Positions 35,094 through 43,684 are shown, counted from the first letter of the stretch. The stretch: 64,000 bases of DNA from Massilia norwichensis (GCF_024753245.1 NZ_JANUGX010000020.1:1-64000), one strand, 5' to 3'. Notes: generated by a model from the sequence alone, not told the origin. Translations and numbers: made by a program.

Positions 35094-35720
35094 ATGACTT
35101 CTTCCACCCCTCAGCCGCGCCGCGCTACCTGCGGCGCCTGCCTGCGCGCGCAAAGCGCCTGTATCTGCCGTTTCGTCACGCCTCTCGACAGCCATGTCGA
35201 ACTATTGGTGCTGCAGCATCCGCTCGAGGTGCGCAACGCCAAGAACAGCGCGCGCCTGCTGCATTTGTCGCTGCCGTCGAGCCGTCTGCTGGTCGGCGAA
35301 AGCTTCGCTCCCGAAGTCCTGGACGCGACCCTGCATGACGGCGGGCGCACGCCCTTGCTGCTGTATCCGCAGCTGGCAGGCGAGGCGGCACTGGGGCTGC
35401 CGGCGCCGCCATCGCTGGAGCCTCGCCTGTTGCAGCAGCCTGAGCGCTTGCGCCTGGTGCTGCTGGACGCCACCTGGCGCAAGAGCCGCAAGATGCTCTA
35501 CCTTAATTCCTTGCTGCAAGGCCTGCCGCGCCTCGCCCTGCAGGACCTGCCGCCCTCGAATTACCGGATTCGCAAGGCCCATGCGCCGGACCAGTTGTCT
35601 TCGCTGGAAGCGGCCGCATATGCATTGTCGCAACTCGAAAACCGTCCCACCCACTACCAAACGTTGTTCGATGGCTTCGACGCGTTTGTGGAACAACAAT
35701 CCCAGCTATTTCGCGCTTGA
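35094..35720 (+). CDS. DTW-domain tRNA aminocarboxypropyltransferase (TapT-like)
   Basis: 208-residue enzyme of the DTW family (TapT/YfiP, TSR3-related), which transfers the 3-amino-3-carboxypropyl group of SAM to uridine in tRNA (acp3U). The N-terminal zinc-type Cys cluster is CGACLRAQSACICRF; LVLLDATWRKSRKML carries the signature (here DATW); LPPSNYRIRKAHAPDQLSSLEA fits the family's conserved block. Length is normal. Start at ATG 35094, which overlaps nothing; no strong ribosome site. Two genes on is KptA, another tRNA-acting enzyme. Confidence 0.88.
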   Translation: MTSSTPQPRRATCGACLRAQSACICRFVTPLDSHVELLVLQHPLEVRNAKNSARLLHLSLPSSRLLVGESFAPEVLDATLHDGGRTPLLLYPQLAGEAALGLPAPPSLEPRLLQQPERLRLVLLDATWRKSRKMLYLNSLLQGLPRLALQDLPPSNYRIRKAHAPDQLSSLEAAAYALSQLENRPTHYQTLFDGFDAFVEQQSQLFRA

Positions 35721-35746
35721 ACCCACTGTAAAGCGGGTGTACGATA

Positions 35747-35762
35747 CTGTATATCCATACAG
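35747..35762. promoter_or_regulatory. LexA-binding SOS box upstream of the radical SAM gene
   Basis: CTGTATATCCATACAG at 35747-35762 matches the proteobacterial LexA consensus CTG-N10-CAG with an AT-rich core, 17 bp before the GTG start. It is the only full match I noticed near a gene start in the window. It predicts DNA-damage induction of the radical SAM gene. Confidence 0.75.
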
Positions 35763-35779
35763 TACTCGGGAGCGCCATA

Positions 35780-37042
35780 GTGAATCGCCAACAAGCTTGG
35801 GCAGAAGACGTGGAATTGCAAGGACAGGTCATGATCCCTCCACGGCCGCTGACGCCGCACAAGGGACGCGGAGCCGTGTCCAATCTCCAGGGCCGTTACG
35901 AGGTCCACCGCCGCGAAGGTTTCGACGACGGCTGGACGGTCCCGGGACTGAAGGAAGAGGGCAAGCCTGCGCCCAAGACCATTGTCACGGATGAGTTCGC
36001 CAAAACCATCCTCAGCCGCAATGCCTCGCCGGACATTCCATTCAATGTCTCGATCAACCCCTACCGTGGCTGCGAGCACGGCTGCATCTATTGCTTCGCC
36101 CGTCCTTCGCACAGCTATCTCGGTCTGTCGCCGGGCCTGGATTTCGAAAGCCGTCTGTTCGCCAAGGTGAATGCGGCGGACCTGCTGCGCCGCGAACTGG
36201 CCAAGCCCGGCTACGTGCCCGAAAGCATCGCCATCGGCGTCAACACCGACGCCTATCAACCCTGCGAACGCGAGCGCGGCATTACCCGCGAGATCCTGCA
36301 GGTGCTGGGCGAGTGCAATCACCCGTATGGCCTGATCACCAAGTCGGCGCTGATCGAGCGCGACATCGACCTGATCGCGCCGATGGCAGAGAAGGGCCTG
36401 GCCACCGCCGCGATCACGCTGACAACGCTGGACGGCGAGATCGCGCGCACCCTCGAGCCGCGCGCAGCCGCGCCGGCACGCCGCCTGCGCGCGATCCGCA
36501 CCCTCACCGAAGCCGGCATCCCGGTCAGCGTGAGCGTGGCGCCGATCATTCCCTTCATCACCGAACCGGAAATTGAGCGCATCCTCGAGGCCGCCAAGGA
36601 TGCCGGCGCGGTCGGCGCCCATTACACGGTGCTGCGCATGCCGTGGGAGGTCAACCCCTTGTTCCATCAATGGTTGTACGCTCATTTTCCAGACCGTGCA
36701 CAACGCGTGCTGAACCGCATGAAGGACATGCATGCCGGCAAGGAGTACGACAGCGACTTCAGCAAGCGCATGAGCGGCGAAGGCGTGTGGGCCGACCTGA
36801 TCCGCCAGCGGTTCACGAAGGCGGTCAAGCGCCTGGGGCTGGACGGCTTCAATGGCCGCTTCAGCAAGATGGATGGTGCCCAGTTCCGCCGCCCGCTGGT
36901 GGTGCCATCGGCGGCGGCCTGCCAGCGCCGCGACGAGGACGTCACCCAGCTCGACCTGTTCGGTGGAATGCCGGCCGGCGAGGGCGGTGGCAAGCCGGCC
37001 AGCCGCAAGGCCAAGGCGAGCCCGCAACTGGACTTGTTCTGA
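35780..37042 (+). CDS. PA0069-family radical SAM protein (SplB-like), SOS-regulated, with two clamp motifs
   Basis: 420-residue radical SAM protein of the PA0069/Rv2578c group (COG1533, related to spore photoproduct lyase). The 4Fe-4S motif is CEHGCIYC (Cys98, 102, 105), preceded by FNVSINPYRG and followed by FARPSHSYLGLSPGLDFES; SIAIGVNTDAYQPCERERGITR fits the SAM-barrel strand. It ends in two copies of QLDLF (about 390-394 and the last five residues 416-420), the consensus for binding the DNA polymerase beta clamp, linked by a flexible Gly/Lys segment. GTG start with GGGAG upstream and a LexA box 17 bp before. A DNA-repair role at the replication clamp is inferred; the reaction is unknown. 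Confidence 0.9.
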   Translation: MNRQQAWAEDVELQGQVMIPPRPLTPHKGRGAVSNLQGRYEVHRREGFDDGWTVPGLKEEGKPAPKTIVTDEFAKTILSRNASPDIPFNVSINPYRGCEHGCIYCFARPSHSYLGLSPGLDFESRLFAKVNAADLLRRELAKPGYVPESIAIGVNTDAYQPCERERGITREILQVLGECNHPYGLITKSALIERDIDLIAPMAEKGLATAAITLTTLDGEIARTLEPRAAAPARRLRAIRTLTEAGIPVSVSVAPIIPFITEPEIERILEAAKDAGAVGAHYTVLRMPWEVNPLFHQWLYAHFPDRAQRVLNRMKDMHAGKEYDSDFSKRMSGEGVWADLIRQRFTKAVKRLGLDGFNGRFSKMDGAQFRRPLVVPSAAACQRRDEDVTQLDLFGGMPAGEGGGKPASRKAKASPQLDLF

Positions 37043-37104
37043 TTGCGCGGCTAGGATGGCGCCTCCATCTTTCTGGATGGAATTAGCAAGCTTTTGATCA
37101 CGGG

Positions 37105-37695
37105 ATGCATATGGACGAGCTGGGCAGCGCAGCAGGGCAGGGGCAGGGACAGTCGCAGGGACAGGCGAGCGTCAAGCGGGTGGTATTCGTCGGTGCGGAA
37201 TCGACCGGCAAGTCGACCTTGTGCGAGTATCTGGCGCGGCAGTACGGCAGCGTCGCGGTGCCGGAAATCGGGCGCTACATCTGGGAAGACAAGCAGGGCC
37301 AGCTGAATGCCGACGACTACGTCGACATCGCCCTGCGTCACCGCGAAGCCGAAGACGAGCAGATGCCCTACGCCAGGCGCTATCTGTTCGTCGATACGAA
37401 TGCCCTGACCACGCTGCTGCTGGGCCTGGAATTCGGCCAGGTCACCGAACCGGTGCCGGCCGAGCTGCTGCGCTGTGCCGACGAGTGCCGCGAACGCTAT
37501 GCCTACACCTTCGTCTGCGCCGATGACATTCCCTACGAAGAGCAGCCGGCACGCGAAGATGAAGCCTGGCGCGGACGCATCCACCAGCTGGTGCTGAAGG
37601 ACCTGGAGGCGCGCGGCATTCCCTATACGCTGGTCAGCGGCAGCGTCGAGGAGCGTGCGCTGCAGGTACGGCGGGTGATCGAGGGCGTCGTTTAA
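37105..37695 (+). CDS. NadR-like AAA ATPase
   Basis: 196-residue P-loop protein of the AAA_28/NadR-kinase type. After a Gly/Gln-rich start (GQGQGQSQGQAS), RVVFVGAESTGKSTLCEYLA is the Walker A region; VPEIGRYIWED and FVDTNALTTLLLGL fit the nucleoside-kinase fold of NadR, which phosphorylates nicotinamide riboside. There is no NMN-adenylyltransferase domain. CADDIPYEEQPAREDEAWR is a lid-like segment. NAD salvage is the most likely role; some members of the group act elsewhere. The next gene, 48 bp on, encodes an NAD-consuming RNA 2'-phosphotransferase. Confidence 0.75.
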   Translation: MHMDELGSAAGQGQGQSQGQASVKRVVFVGAESTGKSTLCEYLARQYGSVAVPEIGRYIWEDKQGQLNADDYVDIALRHREAEDEQMPYARRYLFVDTNALTTLLLGLEFGQVTEPVPAELLRCADECRERYAYTFVCADDIPYEEQPAREDEAWRGRIHQLVLKDLEARGIPYTLVSGSVEERALQVRRVIEGVV

Positions 37696-37743
37696 GCGGG
37701 AACTGGACGCCGGCTGCGGTCGCGGCCGGCATATACTCGGGGC

Positions 37744-38310
37744 ATGTCCCGGGATCCCGTTGTCGCCACCAGCAAACTGCTCAGCTACGTCCTGCGCCAC
37801 CGCCCCGACAGCATCGGGCTGGCGCTGGACGCCCACGGCTGGGCCGGCGTCGACGAACTGCTGGCTTGCCTGGCGGCGCACGGCAAACCGGTCGAGCGCG
37901 CCTTGCTCGACCGCGTGGTCGCCAGCAACGACAAACAGCGCTTCGCCTTCAGCCCGGACGGCACCCGCATCCGCGCCAGCCAGGGCCACTCCATCGCCGT
38001 CGACCTGCAGTTGCAGGAGGCCGAGCCGCCCGCCGTGCTCTACCACGGTACCGCCAGCCGCTTTTTGAAATCCATCCTGGCGTCCGGGCTGCGGCCCGGC
38101 GCGCGCCATCACGTTCACCTGTCCGCCGATATCGATACCGCGACCCGGGTCGGCGCCCGCCATGGGTTCCCAGCGGTGCTGGCCGTCGATGCGGCACGCA
38201 TGCGCACGGATGGGATCGTCTTCTATTTATCCGACAACGGGGTCTGGCTGACGGCTGAGGTCAAGCCCAAATACCTCGGCCAGATGGCATCGGCACCAGG
38301 CGAAGCCTAG
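37744..38310 (+). CDS. kptA: RNA 2'-phosphotransferase (Tpt1/KptA)
   Basis: 188-residue KptA. It moves an internal RNA 2'-phosphate to NAD+, giving ADP-ribose 1''-2''-cyclic phosphate, nicotinamide and mature RNA. N-terminal winged-helix lobe with [20 protein letters not shown] and NDKQRFAF; C-terminal ADP-ribosyltransferase-like lobe with [19 protein letters not shown] and [16 protein letters not shown]. The catalytic Arg/His set of the family (R-H in LRHRP, R in KQRF, R near ATRVG) is present. Bacteria rarely have 2'-phosphate splice junctions, so the natural substrate is unknown; RNA repair or NAD-capped RNA decay has been considered for the family. Confidence 0.92.
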   Translation: MSRDPVVATSKLLSYVLRHRPDSIGLALDAHGWAGVDELLACLAAHGKPVERALLDRVVASNDKQRFAFSPDGTRIRASQGHSIAVDLQLQEAEPPAVLYHGTASRFLKSILASGLRPGARHHVHLSADIDTATRVGARHGFPAVLAVDAARMRTDGIVFYLSDNGVWLTAEVKPKYLGQMASAPGEA

Positions 38311-38396
38311 ATGGAGTGTTGTTGCCACGCCATGCCGGAATGCAGAATTGGTAAAAAAGTTACTGTTTTTTATACCATTCGGGGCGATATCCTTGT

Positions 38397-39767
38397 ATGT
38401 TTGCTGTGCAACTTTTGCAAACAGACGGACTTCGCAACATGGCCAGCCACGTCCCGCTCTACAAATACCGCGCACTGCTGCTGTCGCAGAATTTCTTCAT
38501 CAAGGATAACCAGGCCGAGCTGCGCCTGCACGCGCACAAGTACGACTTCGACATGGCCTTCTTCAGCGAGGTCAGCCAATTCGTGGCGGCGGTGGAGGGC
38601 GATACCGGCAACGGCCTGTTCGTGATCGACCTGGATGCGCTGCACAATATGCAGTCGGACATGCAGGACAGCCGCAAGACGCTGATGCTGGGCGAGCTGC
38701 TGGAGCGCCTGCCGCCCGGCAAGGAATACGTCTACCTGCAGAGCAGCCGCCAGGGCGGACGCTTTCTGCTGCAGCAGAAGCTGGTCGATTCCCACTGTCT
38801 GGCCTATGCCGAAAAGCCGATCGCCAACGACGTGCTGGTGGACAAGCTGTTCAATCTGTTCGTCCAGCAAAAGCGTGGCGACCTGGTGCGCCTGATGCAC
38901 CTTGGCGCCGTCGACGGCCTGGACGATGCCTGCCTGCAGCGCGCGCGCATCGAGCTGATTTCGCACGACCAGGCCCAGACTCTGCACCTGCGCGTACGCG
39001 AACTGCAGCCCGACCTGGTCCTGATCGGCGATGCCGAGTTCGCCCGCATCGATTCGCTGGCGCGCGTGCTCAGGAAGAATATCGAAGCCGATCCGGTGCG
39101 CGAGATCGTGCTGCTGCAGCACAAGCCGGATGCTGCCCTGATGCAGCATGCGCTGGCCAGCGGTTTCGACGCCGTGCTGCCGGCGGGCGACCCCGACCTG
39201 CTGTGCGCCCAGCTGGTCAACCGGGCCAGCAAGATCCGCACAGCCAAGGATCTGATCGCGAAAGACCGTGCGACCGGCCTGCTCAACAAGATCGGCCTGC
39301 AGAAGAAGGTCCAGGAACTGATCCGCCAGGCCGCGCGCGAGGAGCGTCCACTGGCCTTCGGCGTGATCGACATCGACAAGTTCAAGACCATCAACGATAC
39401 CTGGGGCCATTACTTCGGCGATATCGTCATCAAGCGCCTCGCCGTCTGCCTAGCGTCCCACCTGGGCGAGCGCGACCTGCTGAGCCGCTTCGGCGGTGAG
39501 GAATTCGTGATCGTGTTCTGGGATTGCACCCTGGAACAGGGCTGGAGCAAACTGGACGCGATGCGGCGCGCCTTCGGCAGCCTGCCTTTCGAAGTCCGCC
39601 CCGGCGACGTGCGCAAGTTCTCGTTCAGTGGCGGCATGGCCGCCTACCCGGCCTGCCAGACGGAAAACGCGCTCTTCCTGCGCGCCGATGGGATGCTGTA
39701 CGAGGCCAAGCAGGGCGGACGCGACCGCATCTGCCCGCCGCCTGCCAGCGCTGCCGCAGCCGCTTAG
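38397..39767 (+). CDS. Diguanylate cyclase (GGDEF) with N-terminal receiver-like region
   Basis: 456-residue protein (442 if it starts at ATG 38439, MASHVPLYKYRALLLSQ). The N-terminal about 260 residues look like two degenerate receiver-like folds (LFVIDLDALHNMQ; LVLIGDAEFARID) without a clear phospho-Asp set. The C-terminal cyclase has ATGLLNKIGLQKKVQEL, FGVIDIDKFKTINDTWGH and RFGGEEFVIVFWD, an active GGEEF site. The residues before it (LGERDLLS) do not make the RxxD inhibitory site, so feedback by c-di-GMP at that site is unlikely. No EAL domain or membrane segment. Likely makes c-di-GMP; the input is unknown. Confidence 0.9.
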   Translation: MFAVQLLQTDGLRNMASHVPLYKYRALLLSQNFFIKDNQAELRLHAHKYDFDMAFFSEVSQFVAAVEGDTGNGLFVIDLDALHNMQSDMQDSRKTLMLGELLERLPPGKEYVYLQSSRQGGRFLLQQKLVDSHCLAYAEKPIANDVLVDKLFNLFVQQKRGDLVRLMHLGAVDGLDDACLQRARIELISHDQAQTLHLRVRELQPDLVLIGDAEFARIDSLARVLRKNIEADPVREIVLLQHKPDAALMQHALASGFDAVLPAGDPDLLCAQLVNRASKIRTAKDLIAKDRATGLLNKIGLQKKVQELIRQAAREERPLAFGVIDIDKFKTINDTWGHYFGDIVIKRLAVCLASHLGERDLLSRFGGEEFVIVFWDCTLEQGWSKLDAMRRAFGSLPFEVRPGDVRKFSFSGGMAAYPACQTENALFLRADGMLYEAKQGGRDRICPPPASAAAAA

Positions 39768-39769
39768 TC

Positions 39770-39800
39770 AGCCGCTGAGTCAGCCCCTTAGTCAGCCGCT
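39770..39800. repeat. Short tandem repeat between GGDEF and ankyrin genes
   Basis: About three units of a 12-bp motif (AGTCAGCCGCTG, AGTCAGCCCCTT, AGTCAGCCGCTC) fill the gap between convergent stops. No hairpin plus T-run terminator is seen. Length could vary between strains. Confidence 0.5.
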
Positions 39801-40336
39801 CAGCGCTCGTTCGTCACCGCCGTCAACAGTTCCATCGTATCCGCGGCTCCCATCTTGCGGGCCGCGTCCAGCATCGAGTTGCCGTCCGCGTCGACCAGGA
39901 AGGGATCGGCGCCGCGCGCCAGCAGCAGCCGGGCGATGTCGGCGCGATTGAACATGGCGGCGAACATCAGCGCCGTCTTGCCGTTCGGACCGGCAGCATC
40001 GACCCGCGCGCCGTGGTCGAGCAGCAGGGTCGCCACCGGCAGGTCGCCCTTGAAGGCGGCGCCGTGCAGCGGGGCCTGGCCGGCGTCGTTCATGATCTCG
40101 GGATCGGCGCCGTGATCGAGCAGGACTTTGGCGGCGTCGAGGTGGCCGTGGTAGCAGGCCAGCATCAAGAGGCTGTCGCCGCGTTCGTTGCGCAGATTGG
40201 GCGGCAGGCCCTGGCCCAGCAGGGTGGACAGTTCGGCCGCCTCGCCGGCGCGCGCAAAGCCGAATACCCGGCGCACGAAGGCGAGCGTGTCGTCGTCGAG
40301 TTCGGCGGCCGAGGGTGGGCGAGGGGTTTCCTGCAT
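39800..40336 (-). CDS. Ankyrin-repeat protein
   Basis: 178-residue protein with about four ankyrin repeats: ELSTLLGQGLPPNLRNERGDS, LMLACYHGHLDAAKVLLDHGADP, APLHGAAFKGDLPVATLLLDHGA and TALMFAAMFNRADIARLLLARGADP (cited as landmarks, each a standard repeat core). No signal peptide or membrane segment, so cytosolic. Start at ATG 40336, 6 bp after AAGGAG. Such small ankyrin proteins bind other proteins; some sit beside catalase or toxin genes. Here the neighbours give no clue. Confidence 0.85.
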   Translation of the reverse strand: MQETPRPPSAAELDDDTLAFVRRVFGFARAGEAAELSTLLGQGLPPNLRNERGDSLLMLACYHGHLDAAKVLLDHGADPEIMNDAGQAPLHGAAFKGDLPVATLLLDHGARVDAAGPNGKTALMFAAMFNRADIARLLLARGADPFLVDADGNSMLDAARKMGAADTMELLTAVTNER

Positions 40337-40385
40337 CGTCATCTCCTTGAATGGGTCGATGACGATTAGACCATAGACAGCGGAA

Positions 40386-40952
40386 TCAGGCCGCAAACTC
40401 CGCCAGGTGGCGCTCGATCTCGAACACGTGCTGGTCGAACTTGCCCAGTTCGCGCAGGGCCTTGGCCAGCTCCAGCAGGTATTCGCTGTTCGGCCCGCTC
40501 GGTCCGGCGGCGCCGGCGATCTGGCGCGCGATGTCGCGTTCGCTGGCCGGGCCCAGGTAGGCCGCGTTCTCGTGGGTGGCGATATAGACCAGGCCCTCGG
40601 CCGTGCTGCCGTCTTCGAAGTGGATGTCGGTGGCGAGGCGCAGGTAGCCGTTCTTTTCGCGGTAGTCGAGGTGGGCGAATTCCTCGGGCGTGACCAGGTA
40701 GGCCATGCCGTGGCAAATGGCGCCGGCGTCCGGCACCAGGGTCACGACGCGGCCGGGCGCGGTCTCGGTGCCGCGGTGATCGTGCGAGCCTTGCCAGAAG
40801 CGCCGGCTCCAGCCGCCGATGTGGGCGGGACGGCGTTCGAGGAAGGGGAAGTCGGCCTTGAAGATCAGCGAACCGTAGCCGAACAGCCAGACGCTGGCGT
40901 GGCTGTCGAAGCGGTCCATGGCCCGGTTGATGGCGATGGTGTTATGGGACAT
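40386..40952 (-). CDS. ChaC-like gamma-glutamylcyclotransferase
   Basis: 188-residue enzyme of the ChaC family, which cleaves glutathione to 5-oxoproline and Cys-Gly. VWLFGYGSLIFKADFPFLERR has the YGSL substrate loop; GWSRRFWQGSHDHRGTETAPGRVVTL is the family core; the catalytic Glu is probably in HLDYREKNGYLR. Start taken at ATG 40952 (MSHNTIAINRAMDRFD). Probably co-directional with, and downstream of, the LysR gene (10 bp apart), but no functional link is evident. Confidence 0.9.
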   Translation of the reverse strand: MSHNTIAINRAMDRFDSHASVWLFGYGSLIFKADFPFLERRPAHIGGWSRRFWQGSHDHRGTETAPGRVVTLVPDAGAICHGMAYLVTPEEFAHLDYREKNGYLRLATDIHFEDGSTAEGLVYIATHENAAYLGPASERDIARQIAGAAGPSGPNSEYLLELAKALRELGKFDQHVFEIERHLAEFAA

Positions 40953-40962
40953 GGGACGTATT

Positions 40963-41865
40963 CTACTGCGGCAAGCCCTTGCCGACGTAGTCCGACAAAA
41001 ACGCCACAAAGGCTTCGGCCGCCGGCGACAGCGAGCGCTGCCCGCGCGTGTAGATGAAGAAGCGGCGCGTCAGGACCGGCTCGAGCAGCGGCCGGGTCAG
41101 CAGGCCATGGCGGTGCACCAGCGCCGAGGCGTAGGGCATGCAGACCGTGACGCCCATGCCGGCCGCCACCATCGCCAGGGCGGTGGTCATGAAGCTGACT
41201 TCGTGCTCGGGACGCAGGGTGGCGTCGCGCGGGACTTCGCCCATGTCGGCCAACAGGCGCTCGGTGAACTGGCCGCGCAGCGAGATGAAGGGATAGCCGG
41301 CCAGCTCGGCCCAGCTCAGTTGCCGTCGGCTCTCCAGCGGGTGGCCGGGCGGAATCACGGCCTCGAACGGCATGTCGAGCAGCAGGCGGGCGTCGAGTTC
41401 CGGGCTCTCGTCGCGCTCCGGCGCGATGCCGCAGTCGACCTCGCCGGACAGCACGCGTCCGGTGACGTCCTCGACCCCGCTGTCGGCCAGGCTGACCTTG
41501 ATTCCGGGGTGGCGCAAACGCCACGCTGCGACCGCTTGCGGCAGCAGCGTGCAGGCCATCAGCTGGGGCGCGGCGACCCGCACGATACCCTTCCTGAGTT
41601 GCGCATGATCGGCAACGTTAGCAAGCGCACGGTCCAGATCGTCGATCATCTGGCTGAATAGGGGGTAGAGTTCCTTACCCATTTCAGTCAGTGCGATTCG
41701 GCGCGTGCTGCGATCGATCACGCGCGCGCCAAGGGTTTGTTCGAGTTCTTTGATCAAACCGGACAAAGCTGATTGTGTGACGTGCAAGAACTGGGCGGCA
41801 AGCGTAAAGTTACCGGTCTTGGCCACGGCAATGAAGGCCCGCATCTGGCGCAGGGTGGGATTCAT
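40963..41865 (-). CDS. LysR-family regulator
   Basis: 300-residue LysR-type regulator. The N-terminal winged helix is LRQMRAFIAVAKTGNFTLAA with HVTQSALSGLIKELEQTLGARV; STRRIALTEMGKELYP leads to the linker; the effector domain follows (IVRVAAPQLMACTLLP, DCGIAPERDESPEL). Start at ATG 41865. It is divergent from the FAH-maiA operon with 91 bp between starts, the usual LysR arrangement, so it probably controls those genes in response to an aromatic catabolite. Confidence 0.92.
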   Translation of the reverse strand: MNPTLRQMRAFIAVAKTGNFTLAAQFLHVTQSALSGLIKELEQTLGARVIDRSTRRIALTEMGKELYPLFSQMIDDLDRALANVADHAQLRKGIVRVAAPQLMACTLLPQAVAAWRLRHPGIKVSLADSGVEDVTGRVLSGEVDCGIAPERDESPELDARLLLDMPFEAVIPPGHPLESRRQLSWAELAGYPFISLRGQFTERLLADMGEVPRDATLRPEHEVSFMTTALAMVAAGMGVTVCMPYASALVHRHGLLTRPLLEPVLTRRFFIYTRGQRSLSPAAEAFVAFLSDYVGKGLPQ

Positions 41866-41956
41866 CAGATAATCCGATAAATGAGGCGAAAAATATTGTT
41901 TGTATGATAGTCCGTTTTCATTTTTAATTGCGGCAATATTCATCGCTGAGGAAATC

Positions 41957-42982
41957 ATGAAACTCGCCACCCTGAAAACCGGCGGCCGCGACGGCACCCT
42001 GGTCGTCGTCAGCCGCGATCTGGTCACCTGCCAGGCCGTCCCGCACATCGCTCCCACCTTGCAGGCCGCACTCGACGACTGGACCCGCGTGGCGCCGCAG
42101 CTGCTGCAGGTGTACGGACAACTGAACCAGGGCGTGGCCCAGGATGCCGTCTCCTTCCTGGAAGAAGAGTGCGCCTCGCCGCTGCCGCGCGCCTACCAGT
42201 GGGCCGACGGCTCGGCCTACATCAATCACGTCGAGCTGGTGCGCAAGGCGCGCGGCGCGCAGGTGCCGCCGTCCTTCTACACCGACCCGCTGATGTACCA
42301 GGGCGGCTCGGACTCCTTCGTCGGTCCGCGCGATCCGATCGCGGTGCTGACCGAGGAGTGGGGCGTCGACCTCGAAGCGGAAGTGGCGGTGGTGACCGGC
42401 GACGTGCCCATGGGCGCGACCCCGGAGCAGGCAGCGGCCGCCATCCGCCTGGTGATGCTGGTGAACGACGTCTCGCTGCGCAACCTGATTCCGAAGGAGC
42501 TGGAGAAGGGCTTCGGCTTCTTCCAGTCGAAGCCGGCCAGCGCCTTCTCGCCGGTGGCCGTGACCCCGGACGAGCTGGGCGATGCATGGCGCGACAGCAA
42601 ACTCTGCCTGCCGCTGCAGGTGACACTGAACGACCAGCCCTTCGGCCGTCCGAACGCCGGCGACGACATGACCTTCAGCTTTGCGCAGCTGGTCGCGCAC
42701 GCCGCCAGGACGCGCGAGCTGGCGGCCGGCAGCATCATCGGCTCGGGCACGGTGTCGAACAAGCAGGGCGGGCTGCACGGCTCGAGCATCGCCAACGGCG
42801 GCGTCGGCTACTGCTGCCTGGCCGAGCTGCGCATGTACGAAACGATCGAGCAGGGCGCGCCGCAAACGCCGTTCCTGCGCTACGGCGACACGGTCCGCAT
42901 CGAGATGCTGGACGGCGCCGGCGCGAGCATATTCGGGGCGATCGACCAGGAGGTCGCCCACTATCATGGGAGGAAGCAATGA
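41957..42982 (+). CDS. Fumarylacetoacetate hydrolase-family protein
   Basis: 341-residue FAH-fold hydrolase, likely the last step of tyrosine/homogentisate (or gentisate-type) ring degradation, giving fumarate plus acetoacetate. The metal-binding acids are in EWGVDLEAEVAVVTGDVPMGA; VMLVNDVSLRNLIPKELEKG and FQSKPASAFSPVAVTPDELG fit the core; GGLHGSSIANGG is the C-terminal loop. It is shorter than the classical 420-residue FAH but matches beta-proteobacterial forms. ATG 41957 follows GAGGAAATC. Its stop overlaps the maiA start (ATGA), confirming an operon with the isomerase. Confidence 0.88.
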   Translation: MKLATLKTGGRDGTLVVVSRDLVTCQAVPHIAPTLQAALDDWTRVAPQLLQVYGQLNQGVAQDAVSFLEEECASPLPRAYQWADGSAYINHVELVRKARGAQVPPSFYTDPLMYQGGSDSFVGPRDPIAVLTEEWGVDLEAEVAVVTGDVPMGATPEQAAAAIRLVMLVNDVSLRNLIPKELEKGFGFFQSKPASAFSPVAVTPDELGDAWRDSKLCLPLQVTLNDQPFGRPNAGDDMTFSFAQLVAHAARTRELAAGSIIGSGTVSNKQGGLHGSSIANGGVGYCCLAELRMYETIEQGAPQTPFLRYGDTVRIEMLDGAGASIFGAIDQEVAHYHGRKQ

Positions 42983-43623
42983 AGCTCTATACGTATTTTC
43001 GCAGCTCGGCAGCCTACAGGGTCCGTATCGCGCTGAACCTGAAGGGTCTGCAGTACGATGCGATTCCGGTGCACCTGCTGCGCGGCGGCGGCGAACAGTT
43101 GCAGGAGCAGTACCGCTCGATCAACCCGAGCGGCCTGGTGCCGGCCTTCCAGGATGACTACATCACGCTGACGCAGTCGATGGCGATCCTCGAATACCTC
43201 GAAGACGCCTACCCGCAAACGCCGATCATGCCGAAGGACGCGACCGAGCGCGCGCACGTGCGCGAGCTGGCCCAGATCATCGCCTGCGACATCCATCCGG
43301 TGAACAACCTGCGCGTGCTGCGCTACCTGGTGCAGGAGCTCGGCATTTCGGAAGAGAAGAAGAACGAGTGGTACCGCCACTGGCTGGTCGGCGGCCTCGA
43401 AGTGCTGGAGAAGCACCTGGCGCGCGACCCCGCCGCCGGTCCGCTGTGCCATGGCCGCACGCCGACCATCGCCGACTGCTGCCTGGTGCCGCAGGTCTTC
43501 AATGCGCAGCGCCACGGCATCGACGTGTCGGTCTACCCGAATATCGCGCGCATCAACGCCCAGTGCGTCGAGATCCCGGCCTTCATCGCGGCCCATCCCT
43601 CGAACCAGCCGGACGCGGAATAA
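42979..43623 (+). CDS. maiA: Maleylacetoacetate isomerase
   Basis: 214-residue zeta-class GST-fold enzyme that isomerises maleylacetoacetate to fumarylacetoacetate using glutathione, the substrate for the gene before it. LYTYFRSSAAYRVRIALNLKG has the SSAxYRVRIAL active-site motif, INPSGLVPAFQDD the glutathione-binding turn, and LTQSMAILEYLEDAYPQTP the gamma-glutamyl contact. GRTPTIADCCLVPQVFNAQRHG closes the C-terminal domain. Ribosome site GGGAGGA. Followed by a strong terminator. Confidence 0.95.
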   Translation: MKLYTYFRSSAAYRVRIALNLKGLQYDAIPVHLLRGGGEQLQEQYRSINPSGLVPAFQDDYITLTQSMAILEYLEDAYPQTPIMPKDATERAHVRELAQIIACDIHPVNNLRVLRYLVQELGISEEKKNEWYRHWLVGGLEVLEKHLARDPAAGPLCHGRTPTIADCCLVPQVFNAQRHGIDVSVYPNIARINAQCVEIPAFIAAHPSNQPDAE

Positions 43624-43641
43624 TCCCTTGTAACGCCCGAT

Positions 43642-43684
43642 AAAACCGGCTGCGGATGGCAGCATCCGCGGCCGGTTTTTCTTT
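43642..43684. terminator. Terminator after maiA
   Basis: AAAACCGGC / GCCGGTTTT outer stem with an inner GCGGATG / CATCCGC stem, then TTTTTTCTTTT. Ends at the stop of the convergent CBS gene; the A-run on the other side makes it usable in both directions. Confidence 0.85.

Noticed and set aside
37105-37150. Gly-Gln-rich start of the NadR-like protein as a prion-like or repeat domain
   Set aside because: It is only about ten residues long, from a short GGGACAG-type repeat in the DNA, and is probably a variable N-terminus.
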